Below, one piece after another: positions 1-6,000 of a stretch of DNA of 18,028 bases. The notes below the pieces were generated by a model. It did no database searches. It worked only from the letters and a program-made list of their open reading frames with translations, and was not told the DNA's origin. The first letter of the stretch is position 1, and every line of letters begins with the position of its first letter. Origin of the DNA: an uncultured Erysipelotrichaceae bacterium. Its GTDB lineage: Bacteria > Bacillota_I > Bacilli_A > RF39 > UBA660. The position numbers were made by a program, and so were the translations under genes. The stretch covers positions 1 through 18,028 of the forward strand of contig CACXEZ010000021.1 in assembly GCA_902766815.1 (NCBI GenBank), written 5' to 3'.

Positions 1-478
1 AAGCTTCTTCACATGCCTCATGGACTTCTCTTCCACAATCAGGACACTTACCATCAACTAATTGGCTTTCAGTCCAAAAGGATTCACATGGAGTACAGTA
101 TAAACCTTTATATTCTCCTTTATAAATATCTCCTTGTTCATAAAATTTCTTAAATATTTTCTGAACTTGTTTTTCATGTTCTTTATCAGTTGTCCTAACA
201 AAACGATCATAACTAGTATTAACAACATCCCAAATATCCTTAATTTGTGAAGCAACATTATCCACATATTCTTGTGGACTTATACCAGCTTCTTTAGCCT
301 TTATCTCAATTTTTTCTCCGTGTTCATCAGTACCAGTTTGAAAATAAACATCATACCCTTGTAATCTCTTATATCTAGCAATAACATCTGCTAAAACAAT
401 CTCATATGTATTTCCAATATGAGGTTTAGCACTCGTGTAAGCAATTGCAGTACTTATATAAAATTTTTTATTATTCAT
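1..478 (-). CDS. metG: Methionyl-tRNA synthetase, N-terminal part (runs off left edge)
   Basis: Charges tRNA-Met with methionine in the cytoplasm. The 159 codons visible begin MNNKKFYISTAIAY and carry the class I signature HIGN at residues 20-23, the TGTDEHG block at 48-54 and the zinc knuckle pair CTPC (128-131) and CPDC (145-148). These mark the catalytic domain of a bacterial MetRS with the Cys4-type insertion. The rest of the catalytic domain, KMSKS loop and anticodon domain lie outside the window. The ATG (476-478) overlaps the end of the dUTPase gene by 8 bases (ATGAATAA), so the two are translationally coupled and presumably share the promoter near 1000. The identification is secure; only the N-terminal third or less can be seen. 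Confidence 0.96.
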   Translation of the reverse strand, partial: MNNKKFYISTAIAYTSAKPHIGNTYEIVLADVIARYKRLQGYDVYFQTGTDEHGEKIEIKAKEAGISPQEYVDNVASQIKDIWDVVNTSYDRFVRTTDKEHEKQVQKIFKKFYEQGDIYKGEYKGLYCTPCESFWTESQLVDGKCPDCGREVHEACEEA

Positions 479-965
479 TATTATCATTCCTCTCTTTACT
501 AGTACTACCTATTCCACTAGTTCTTATCGTATCTACTTCTTCTCCACAAGTAAGATATTTCACAAATATTCCCTGAGCATAAGCAGTACCTTTCTCTATC
601 ACATAATCTTCAGTACCTTCATTCTGTAAAGCTACCCATATATGTCCCTCATTACTACTATTATTATAATAATCACTATCAATAATACCAACTTGATTAC
701 ACATCCGTACATTATACTTAAATCCCATACTACTTCTAACAACCAACATTAAGAATTCATCACTCAAAAATTTAGCTTTATACCCAGTAGGAATTTTCTT
801 AATTTCTCCAGGAGAAAGAACCATATCTTGAATAGCAAAAAAGTCATATCCACATGAATTCTTACTACCTCTTTTAGGTAACATATACTCATCATACATA
901 TTCACATCATCCTGTATATCTTTTTTAAATTGTTGAAAACTAATTTTTTCAAAAAATCTATCCAT
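471..965 (-). CDS. dut: dUTP diphosphatase (trimeric dUTPase family)
   Basis: Hydrolyses dUTP to dUMP and pyrophosphate, keeping uracil out of DNA and supplying dUMP for dTMP synthesis. The 164 residues contain the five family motifs in order: SCGYDFFA (37-44), RSSMG (77-81), a motif 3 with GIIDSDYY (93-100) and the YNNxxNEGHI variant, a motif 4 with GTAYAQG (126-132), and the C-terminal P-loop-like RTSGIGSTS (148-156). The longer motif 3 resembles dUTPases of Bacillota and their phages. The start is an ATG after a strong AAGGAGGAT site. The stop codon lies inside the start region of metG, so the pair forms an operon. A terminator at 1031-1087 separates it from spoVT. An alternative reading as dCTP deaminase is unlikely because motif 5 and the GIIDSDY block are dUTPase-like. 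Confidence 0.9.
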   Translation of the reverse strand: MDRFFEKISFQQFKKDIQDDVNMYDEYMLPKRGSKNSCGYDFFAIQDMVLSPGEIKKIPTGYKAKFLSDEFLMLVVRSSMGFKYNVRMCNQVGIIDSDYYNNSSNEGHIWVALQNEGTEDYVIEKGTAYAQGIFVKYLTCGEEVDTIRTSGIGSTSKERNDNNE

Positions 966-996
966 AATATAATCCTCCTTCCAAAACTTCCACTAT

Positions 997-1005
997 ATTA
1001 TATCA
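997..1005 (-). promoter_or_regulatory. Extended -10 promoter for dut-metG
   Basis: Read on the minus strand, a consensus TATAAT (997-1002) is preceded by TGA (1003-1005), an extended -10 element. No good -35 hexamer is present (TTTAAT at 17-base spacing). The start point would fall near 990, leaving a short leader before the AAGGAGG site. Confidence 0.55.
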
Positions 1006-1030
1006 TCTTTAACAAAAATATTAAAGTTCT

Positions 1031-1087
1031 ATAAAAAGAAAAAATACAATAAATTTTAAGAAAACTCTTTAAAATAAATTGTATTTT
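1031..1087 (-). terminator. Terminator after spoVT
   Basis: A long AT-rich imperfect hairpin: ATTGTATTTT-complementary arms at 1041-1050 and 1078-1087, continued by inner arms 1053-1060 and 1067-1075. On the minus strand it is followed by a T-rich run (complement of 1031-1045). Its base overlaps the spoVT stop codon. Confidence 0.55.
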
Positions 1088-1619
1088 ATTCACAAACAAA
1101 TTTATCAGATAATAAATTAGCCAAAATTACCGCTAATTTCTCTTCACTTTCTAAAATAGGAGATTCAACAGAAATAATAATAACACTACCTATAGTATCC
1201 CCATTATAAACAATAGAACAAAATGAATAATAGCCAAAATCCTCAACTCCCTCAACAAAAGAAAATGTTTTTTTCTGCCTTTCTACAAAACTATCACGTC
1301 TTTCAATACTTCTATCAGTAAACTCTGATAACTGTTTGCCCAAATATCTCTTTTTTAAGCTACCACTTGCAGCAATAACTCTATCCTTATCTGTAACAAT
1401 AACACTATGATTAATTACTTTATTAAAACTATCAACATACTTAGAAGCAGCTTCTTCAATACTCTCCATAGGAGAATATTTTTTCAATATAATATCCTCA
1501 TTTTCTACAAATATTTCTAAAGATTCCCCTGTTTTAATTCTAAGACTTCTCCTAAGTTCCTTAGGTATAACAATTCTACCCAAATCATCAATTCTTCTAA
1601 TAATACCAGTCGTTTTCAA
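1086..1619 (-). CDS. spoVT: Stage V sporulation transcriptional regulator SpoVT
   Basis: AbrB-family regulator that, in Bacillus, adjusts sigma-G-dependent forespore genes and spore maturation. Of 177 residues, the first 50 or so form the swapped-hairpin AbrB DNA-binding domain (GIIRRIDDLGRIVIPKELRR, then a LKKY end at about 46-49). The remainder is the SpoVT-type GAF-like domain. Length and domain order match B. subtilis SpoVT (178 residues), not AbrB (about 95). The start is a TTG (1617-1619) giving MKTTGIIRRID, which aligns with the family N-terminus. It follows a GGAGTGA site (1627-1633), and no ATG fits. Upstream is a sigma-G-like element (1644-1672). The gene is divergent from the microgene at 1724 and separated by terminators from both neighbours, so it is probably monocistronic. 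Its presence is the best evidence that the host forms spores. Confidence 0.95.
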   Translation of the reverse strand: MKTTGIIRRIDDLGRIVIPKELRRSLRIKTGESLEIFVENEDIILKKYSPMESIEEAASKYVDSFNKVINHSVIVTDKDRVIAASGSLKKRYLGKQLSEFTDRSIERRDSFVERQKKTFSFVEGVEDFGYYSFCSIVYNGDTIGSVIIISVESPILESEEKLAVILANLLSDKFVCE

Positions 1620-1643
1620 AACTATATCACTCCATTCTATCTA

Positions 1644-1672
1644 TATTTTGCCAATATATAGAAATTTTATAC
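1644..1672 (-). promoter_or_regulatory. Candidate sigma-G promoter of spoVT
   Basis: On the minus strand GTATA (1668-1672) and CAAAATA (1644-1650) are 17 bases apart, close to the known sigma-G pattern (gyATr, 17-18 bases, cATnmTA) with one -10 mismatch. B. subtilis spoVT is transcribed by sigma-G. No convincing sigma-A promoter is visible here. The sequence is very AT-rich, so chance matches are easy. Confidence 0.35.
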
Positions 1673-1678
1673 AAAAAA

Positions 1679-1708
1679 GAATAAAACAAATAAGAAAAAT
1701 ACATAATA
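1679..1708 (+). promoter_or_regulatory. Candidate sigma-G promoter of the plus-strand microgene
   Basis: GAATA (1679-1683) and CATAATA (1702-1708) are spaced by 18 bases, matching the classical sigma-G consensus (GAATA, 17-18 bases, CATACTA) at all but one -10 position, where the degenerate consensus allows A. The predicted start point is only about 10 bases before the ATG, at or next to the AGGTGAT site. That would be an unusually short leader and counts against the call. Confidence 0.35.
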
Positions 1709-1723
1709 ACTTTAGGTGATAAA

Positions 1724-1849
1724 ATGAAATACATAAAAAAACTAAACTTACTAGAAGAAATGTTTACAGAAAAAGAAAAAAATAAAATCAAAAAATATTA
1801 TGACAAAACATATGAAACCTATACTATATCAAAAGAAAAAAAGAGCTAA
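1724..1849 (+). CDS. 41-residue lysine-rich microprotein, divergent from spoVT
   Basis: This small open frame is the only plausible plus-strand gene in the window. It begins with ATG at 1724, four bases after a good AGGTGAT site (1714-1720), and ends at TAA 1847-1849. A bidirectional terminator hairpin begins inside its last codons. The product, starting MKYIKKLNLLEEMFTEKEKN, has 12 Lys, 6 Glu and 1 Asp in 41 residues, four Tyr near the C-terminus, no Cys or Trp, no signal peptide and no membrane segment. It looks like a soluble basic helical peptide. I do not recognise the family. A sigma-G-like promoter upstream and the divergent position next to spoVT suggest forespore expression; this is inference. 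Chance ORFs of this size are common, but the combination of ribosome site, terminator and position favours a real gene. Confidence 0.6.
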   Translation: MKYIKKLNLLEEMFTEKEKNKIKKYYDKTYETYTISKEKKS

Positions 1850-1875
1850 CAAAAAAATTGAAATTAGCTTTTTTT
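1835..1875. terminator. Bidirectional terminator between convergent genes
   Basis: AGCTAA (1844-1849) pairs with TTAGCT (1864-1869), and flanking A and T runs lengthen the stem. On the plus strand the stem is followed by T7 and ends the microgene. On the minus strand the A-rich 1835-1843 supplies the U tract for the membrane protein gene whose stop is at 1874. Confidence 0.7.
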
Positions 1876-2392
1876 ATTTAGAAAACCAATGATATTTATA
1901 ATTCATAAAAGTTAAAAAATAATCCACTGCCATCAATACAATCAATAAATAGATAATAAAATTAGGTATCACTAAAATCAATGGATAGAAAATTGGATGA
2001 ATGATATAAATTAAAATTAAAGACAAAAAACCCCAAAATAAAGATACTTCCAAAGCAATGTATTTACCAATATGATGAGGAAACTCTTCATAATTCCAAA
2101 AAGTAACATGAAATAATTTTTCAATCAATATACCACCCAACCATTCCAAAAAAGTTAAAGTAATCATAACAACAAAAAATACAATAATAATTTCCCTCCA
2201 CTTAGCTAAATATAATTTTTGAAAAAAATAATTCGATAATATCAAAATTAAATTAACCCCAATTCCATAAATAGGAGTCCATGGGCCAAATAAAATGCCA
2301 CTAGAAAAGCCCTTCTTTCTAAAAAAACTAACAACACTTTCAAATAAAAAACCAAAGATAGAATAAACAAAAAAACAATTAATATAATACAT
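1874..2392 (-). CDS. PF06541-type six-helix membrane protein (putative ABC transporter type IV)
   Basis: A 172-residue, very hydrophobic protein. The opening MYYINCFFVYSIFGFLFES followed by a conserved GPWTPIYGIG segment is typical of Pfam PF06541 ("putative ABC-transporter type IV", CmpB-like), a family of membrane proteins with no firmly established function. About five or six membrane segments can be drawn: roughly residues 4-20, 42-58, 68-90, 112-133 and 136-162. The ATG at 2390-2392 is chosen because GGTGA (2398-2402) sits five bases upstream. The TTG at 2404 and GTG at 2401 would overlap or lack a ribosome site. No ATPase gene is adjacent, so a transporter role is unproven. The gene ends at the bidirectional terminator. 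A 55-base gap separates it from the upstream gene without a terminator, so readthrough from that gene is possible. Confidence 0.8.
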   Translation of the reverse strand: MYYINCFFVYSIFGFLFESVVSFFRKKGFSSGILFGPWTPIYGIGVNLILILSNYFFQKLYLAKWREIIIVFFVVMITLTFLEWLGGILIEKLFHVTFWNYEEFPHHIGKYIALEVSLFWGFLSLILIYIIHPIFYPLILVIPNFIIYLLIVLMAVDYFLTFMNYKYHWFSK

Positions 2393-2447
2393 AATATTCA
2401 CCAATATTAGTACTAACCAGTTGTTCTTAATTTATACAAAAAAGTAA

Positions 2448-3026
2448 TTAATTAATCTTTCGAGATAATACCTTTTGGTCAGAAACATCATCTAAAACTA
2501 TTCCAGATGAATATTGATTAATCAAATCATCTAAATCATGTTCAAGCAAATAAGAAGTCACCAAATCAAAATCATAATGATACTTTTTACCTAAATCACG
2601 AAGTAAACAAAAATAACTATAATACTCATTATCATCACTAGTATAATTAGAATACATATAATTATTAACTGCCAAAACATAGTCTTTCTTAAATAAAGAA
2701 CTAGGAATAGCATACTCAGGAATGGGCAAGATATCTTCATCACCTAAAATAAAATCAGTTAAACGATAAAAACCATATCCCATATATTTATTTAATATAT
2801 CTTTAGGAATATCCGCTACCATATAAAGAACATAACGATTAAAAGGAAAATTAGCCCGTAAATGAAAATAATAATTAGCAAATTGACTATATCGAAAAAA
2901 ATGAATATAATCCATATCATCCAAATAAGTAAAAGTATTTTTTCCCGTTATTACAGCCTCTCTACCATCAATTCCTTTATACATATTAGTAAGTTCAAAA
3001 GCTGAAATACAACGATATACCATCAT
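2448..3026 (-). CDS. Hypothetical soluble protein, 192 residues
   Basis: No family is recognised with confidence. The protein is soluble, acidic and rich in Tyr, Phe and Asp, with no signal peptide or membrane span. It begins MMVYRCISAFEL; the pattern of an early YRxIS strand followed by NTFTY and DYIHFFRY with an aromatic-rich strand and an Asp/Ile-rich segment (VADIPKDIL) recalls the first half of ADP-ribosyltransferase-like folds. That is a faint resemblance, not an assignment. The start is one of two tandem ATGs at 3026/3023 after GGTGAT (3032-3037). A good promoter (TTGTTG, 17, TAAAAT with TGG) lies just upstream, so the gene is independently transcribed even though hsp20 precedes it. 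The membrane protein gene downstream may be cotranscribed. Confidence 0.75.
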   Translation of the reverse strand: MMVYRCISAFELTNMYKGIDGREAVITGKNTFTYLDDMDYIHFFRYSQFANYYFHLRANFPFNRYVLYMVADIPKDILNKYMGYGFYRLTDFILGDEDILPIPEYAIPSSLFKKDYVLAVNNYMYSNYTSDDNEYYSYFCLLRDLGKKYHYDFDLVTSYLLEHDLDDLINQYSSGIVLDDVSDQKVLSRKIN

Positions 3027-3052
3027 GTTCTATCACCACCAATGTATTAATT

Positions 3053-3081
3053 ATTTTACCACAACTTAAAAAAGACAACAA
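3053..3081 (-). promoter_or_regulatory. Sigma-A promoter of the 192-residue hypothetical gene
   Basis: On the minus strand TTGTTG (3076-3081), a 17-base spacer and TAAAAT (3053-3058) preceded by TGG give a good extended -10 promoter about 27 bases from the start codon. Confidence 0.6.
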
Positions 3082-3086
3082 GAATA

Positions 3087-3122
3087 AAATTAAAAAAGAG
3101 CTATTTCAAAGAATAACTCTTT
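3087..3122 (-). terminator. Terminator after hsp20
   Basis: AAAGAG (3095-3100) pairs with CTCTTT (3117-3122), with a C/A mismatch and an inner TATT/AATA stem around a six-base loop. On the minus strand it is followed by a U-rich run (complement of 3087-3097). Confidence 0.7.
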
Positions 3123-3135
3123 CAATTACTAATAA

Positions 3136-3561
3136 TTATTGAATTTCAATTGTCTGTTTTGATGATTTAATTTCTTCTTTTTTAGGCATAGTAACTTTTA
3201 AAATACCATTTTCAAAACTAGCATTAATTCTTTCTTTATCAACATCACCTAAATAAAAAGATCTTTGATATTTGCCATAACTTCTTTCCTTACGAATATA
3301 GTTCTTATCACTATCTTCTTCATTACTTTCATTCACCTTCTCAGCTGTAATAGTAAGATAATCATTATCATCTATTTCAATATTAACATCTTTCTTATCA
3401 AATCCAGGGATATCCATTTCTAACGTATATACGCCGTTCTTCTCATAAATATCACATCTCATTTTTCCAAAATCACTATCCTTCATAGTAGGAAACATAA
3501 AATCATCAAATACATCATCCAAATAACTTCTATTTGGCATTAATCTTGGTATTAAAGCCAT
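3136..3561 (-). CDS. Small heat shock protein, Hsp20/alpha-crystallin family
   Basis: ATP-independent holdase chaperone that binds unfolding proteins under stress. The 141 residues match the normal bacterial sHSP size. A short N-terminal arm (MALIPRLMPNRSYLDDVFDD) is followed by an alpha-crystallin domain from about residue 33 (MRCDIYEKNGVYTLEMDIPGF) to about 130, ending with the conserved FENGILKVTMPK block and an IEIQ tail that resembles the oligomer-forming I-x-I motif. The ATG at 3559-3561 follows an AAAGGTGAT site. A perfect consensus sigma-A promoter overlapped by a CIRCE-like inverted repeat lies immediately upstream, implying HrcA-type repression. Terminators on both sides make it monocistronic. 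Confidence 0.95.
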   Translation of the reverse strand: MALIPRLMPNRSYLDDVFDDFMFPTMKDSDFGKMRCDIYEKNGVYTLEMDIPGFDKKDVNIEIDDNDYLTITAEKVNESNEEDSDKNYIRKERSYGKYQRSFYLGDVDKERINASFENGILKVTMPKKEEIKSSKQTIEIQ

Positions 3562-3584
3562 ATTATCATCACCTTTCGTACTCC

Positions 3585-3612
3585 ATTATATCACCATTTT
3601 AGCAATTGTCAA
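3585..3612 (-). promoter_or_regulatory. Consensus sigma-A promoter of hsp20
   Basis: On the minus strand TTGACA (3607-3612) and TATAAT (3585-3590) are both perfect, with a 16-base spacer, and TGA before the -10 makes it extended. The start point should be near 3578, right before the ribosome binding site. Such a strong promoter needs repression in unstressed cells, consistent with the overlapping operator. Confidence 0.85.
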
Positions 3613-3625
3613 TAAAGATTGCTAA
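3599..3625. promoter_or_regulatory. CIRCE-like operator (putative HrcA site)
   Basis: TTAGCAATT (3599-3607), nine bases, then GATTGCTAA (3617-3625). The architecture is exactly that of CIRCE (TTAGCACTC-N9-GAGTGCTAA), with 15 of 18 arm positions matching. The -35 hexamer lies across the centre, so a bound repressor would block polymerase. HrcA itself is not in the window. The deviation of the inner arm bases (AATT in place of ACTC) is unusual and keeps confidence moderate. Confidence 0.6.
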
Positions 3626-3630
3626 TTTTT

Positions 3631-3673
3631 TTAGAAAAAATTAAAGATGAAGTTAACAATTGCCCCATCTTTA
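3631..3673 (-). terminator. Terminator after the alcohol dehydrogenase gene
   Basis: TAAAGATG (3642-3649) pairs perfectly with CATCTTTA (3666-3673) around a 16-base loop that contains the GTTAAC palindrome. On the minus strand it is followed by ATTTTTTC. Confidence 0.7.
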
Positions 3674-3704
3674 TTATAATCATAAACAAATATTTTATGT
3701 ATAA

Positions 3705-4724
3705 TTATGGCTTAATTACTATCTTAACTGCTGCATCTTTACCACTAGTAATTCTTTCAAAAGAATCTTGGACCGCTTCTAATGGCACTAAATCATCAAT
3801 ATATTTTGTAACATTAATTTTCTTATCAGCAATTAATTTCAAACAAGTATCAAACTCATGTGGTGTATAAGCAATTGCCCCTTGCATAGTAACTTCTCTC
3901 ATAACACCAACAATACTAGGAATAGAAATAGCTTCCATTGATACACCAACCAATACAACAGTTCCACCAGGTTTTATAGCCATTAATGCCTCACTAACAG
4001 CGGGAGAATTACCACAACACTCAATAACAACATCAAATCCTCCATTAGTCTTAGTAATTAACTTATCAATAGTATCGGCCTTAGTAGCATCGTAATACTC
4101 ATTAATTTTACCATAACCCACAGCCTTTTTGCCACGTTTTTTATTTGTTTCAAGAATAGCAATATAAGAAGCACCAGCCATCTTAGCAAATTCAGCAGCC
4201 ATAAGCCCAATAATTCCACCACCAACAATAAGTACTCTATCCCCTATTTTAATATTTGCTAAATTAACTGCATGAAGTCCTACTGCTGAAGGCTCTACCA
4301 TACAAGCTGCGTCAAAACTAACATTAGATGGAATTTTACGGACCATATCTGGACGACATCCCGTATACTCTGCATAGCCTCCAGGATTTGTCAAAGAAAG
4401 TCCTACAGCTTCAGACCAAGTTTCAGCACAATATTGAACATTTCCACTTTTGCAAGCCTCACATTTCCCACAAGGTGAAATTGGAAGCCCAGTAACCCTA
4501 TCACCTTTAACTAAATCAGCTCTAGAGCCCGGATCAACAACAATACCGGCAAACTCATGTCCCATAACCAAACCAACAGGTTGTCCACCAACCCAATAAT
4601 GAATATCAGAACCACATATACCACAAGATTTTACTTGTATAATAACAGAACCTTCCTTATAAGTAGGTATATCCCTTTCTTTTAATACAAACCTTTTTTC
4701 CCCTGAAATAGATACACATTTCAT
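3705..4724 (-). CDS. Zinc-dependent medium-chain alcohol/polyol dehydrogenase
   Basis: NAD(P)-dependent oxidoreductase of the MDR superfamily, acting in the cytoplasm on an alcohol or polyol. The 339 residues carry catalytic-zinc residues C34 (in CGICGSD) and H56-E57 (GHEFAG), structural-zinc cysteines C85, C88, C91 and C99, the conserved E144-P145, and the Rossmann glycine motif GGGIIG (168-173). An acidic residue ends the second Rossmann strand (AILETNKK), suggesting NAD. It resembles threonine, sorbitol and butanediol dehydrogenases; sequence alone does not fix the substrate. The ATG follows a strong AGGAGGAG site and a good promoter (4748-4776). Terminated at 3631-3673. No pathway partner is adjacent. 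Confidence 0.92.
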   Translation of the reverse strand: MKCVSISGEKRFVLKERDIPTYKEGSVIIQVKSCGICGSDIHYWVGGQPVGLVMGHEFAGIVVDPGSRADLVKGDRVTGLPISPCGKCEACKSGNVQYCAETWSEAVGLSLTNPGGYAEYTGCRPDMVRKIPSNVSFDAACMVEPSAVGLHAVNLANIKIGDRVLIVGGGIIGLMAAEFAKMAGASYIAILETNKKRGKKAVGYGKINEYYDATKADTIDKLITKTNGGFDVVIECCGNSPAVSEALMAIKPGGTVVLVGVSMEAISIPSIVGVMREVTMQGAIAYTPHEFDTCLKLIADKKINVTKYIDDLVPLEAVQDSFERITSGKDAAVKIVIKP

Positions 4725-4747
4725 ACACTTCTCCTCCTATTATCACT

Positions 4748-4776
4748 ATTGTACCACAAGCAAAAAAAATAACCAA
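4748..4776 (-). promoter_or_regulatory. Sigma-A promoter of the alcohol dehydrogenase gene
   Basis: TTGGTT (4771-4776), 17 bases, TACAAT (4748-4753) on the minus strand, with TGG directly before the -10. It lies in the 65-base gap after the DUF2974 gene, where no terminator is visible, so some readthrough is also possible. Confidence 0.65.
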
Positions 4777-4789
4777 GAAAAAAATTTAA

Positions 4790-5896
4790 CTACTCCTTAC
4801 CTTCTTTCAAAAATAAAAACTTTATTTCCTCTACTTTAACATCCTTAAAAACCTGTAAGAAAACATTAATAAATTCTCTTATCATCTTTTTAGTTTTAGC
4901 ATCAATATCCTTAGACTCTAAAAGAAATCGCAAAATCAACTTTTTATGTTTCAAAAGATCAACAGTACTTTTAATTCCTGCTCTCTTAAAAACATCAAAC
5001 AAAGAAATAACAAACAGTCTTCTTTCTTCCATATCATATTGATTTAACCAACTAGTCAATTGATTTTTCAACAGAAAACTATAAGAACTTAAACTTGTTC
5101 TTTGAAATTTTTTATCATCTACTACCCAGCTCATCACATCGTGAGCTAAAATTCCTTTCTTCATGGAGCGAACAACCACCGTATTATCTCCATGCAAAAG
5201 AAGTAATCCAACAATAGAATAATTAGGAATAATATGAATTAACCTATTTTCAATACTACTATACTGCCTAGACTCAATTTGTTCTAAAAGTAATCCAGGA
5301 CCATCATTATTATAAATTTTAATAATTTTTCTTTTTACCCAAAAATTAGCATACATTCCAGCAACTAAAGCTAAATTTCCTCCCTTAGAATGTCCACCTA
5401 AAATGATTTTTTTATGGCAAAGAAAAAAATGATTATTAACATAACTAATTGCTCTTCTCTGAGATAAAGTAGGAAACATATAGCTAAACATAAAATCTTC
5501 TTTCCAACCACTTACTAATTGATCAGTTCCTTCAAAAGAAACATAAACTAAATTAGGCTGTATCTCAATGGTAAAAGCCGAAAATTGCTCATCTTCCCCC
5601 TCCTCATGAATATAATGATACAAAAGTAAATCCTTATATCTCTTAGTATTCTTTATATTTTGAAGTAACTTAATAGCTTTTCTCTCAGCATAAATCGTTC
5701 TATTCTTTGAAGAATAACTCTGAAAAAGAAGATTGGCTACTTCTAAAATTGTCCCTTTCCGAAATCGATTAGTAAAAAAAATATCATATAAATTCAAATA
5801 AGACAAAGAAGCAAAAATAACATTATCCACTTCCGTAAAAGGAACTTCATCAAAAGAACATTCACCATATGTATCTATAAAACGATTCAAGTTCAT
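4790..5896 (-). CDS. DUF2974 / Mbeg1-like alpha/beta-hydrolase (lipase-like)
   Basis: A 368-residue soluble protein of the DUF2974 (Mbeg1-like) family, common in gut Bacillota and related to class 3 lipases. Family features: the N-terminal block FxEVDNxIFASLSYL, a VSFEGTD segment at about 123-129, the nucleophile elbow GGHSKGG with Ser170, an acid candidate Asp197 (NNDGPG) and a His candidate His251 (LAHDVMSW), together a plausible Ser-Asp-His triad. No signal peptide, so cytoplasmic. The natural substrate is unknown. The ATG at 5894-5896 (MNLNRF) is preferred to the upstream TTG at 5908 because family members start here and the AGAAAGG site is spaced for it. It has its own promoter (5922-5950). 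The stop is TAG. Confidence 0.85.
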   Translation of the reverse strand: MNLNRFIDTYGECSFDEVPFTEVDNVIFASLSYLNLYDIFFTNRFRKGTILEVANLLFQSYSSKNRTIYAERKAIKLLQNIKNTKRYKDLLLYHYIHEEGEDEQFSAFTIEIQPNLVYVSFEGTDQLVSGWKEDFMFSYMFPTLSQRRAISYVNNHFFLCHKKIILGGHSKGGNLALVAGMYANFWVKRKIIKIYNNDGPGLLLEQIESRQYSSIENRLIHIIPNYSIVGLLLLHGDNTVVVRSMKKGILAHDVMSWVVDDKKFQRTSLSSYSFLLKNQLTSWLNQYDMEERRLFVISLFDVFKRAGIKSTVDLLKHKKLILRFLLESKDIDAKTKKMIREFINVFLQVFKDVKVEEIKFLFLKEGKE

Positions 5897-5921
5897 AAAA
5901 ATAATCAACCTTTCTACCCCA

Positions 5922-5950
5922 ATTATAGCAAGAACTTTTTACTTAAACAA
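5922..5950 (-). promoter_or_regulatory. Sigma-A promoter of the DUF2974 hydrolase gene
   Basis: TTGTTT (5945-5950), 17 bases, TATAAT (5922-5927) on the minus strand, with TGC before the -10. It lies in the 104-base gap after the FAD/Rieske gene. Confidence 0.7.
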
Positions 5951-6000
5951 CAAAAGAAATTATAAAACTAATTTAAATATACAAATTATGTAAACATAAA

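Noticed and set aside
58..267. 69-codon minus-strand frame
   Set aside because: It lies in another frame inside metG, whose own frame shows clear MetRS motifs.
3619..3870. 83-codon plus-strand frame
   Set aside because: Antisense to the end of the alcohol dehydrogenase and its terminator; no ribosome site and no recognisable product.
5986..5999. Possible hairpin TTATGT/ACATAA after the FAD/Rieske gene
   Set aside because: Only A-T pairs, practically no loop and no proper U tract; too weak to call a terminator.
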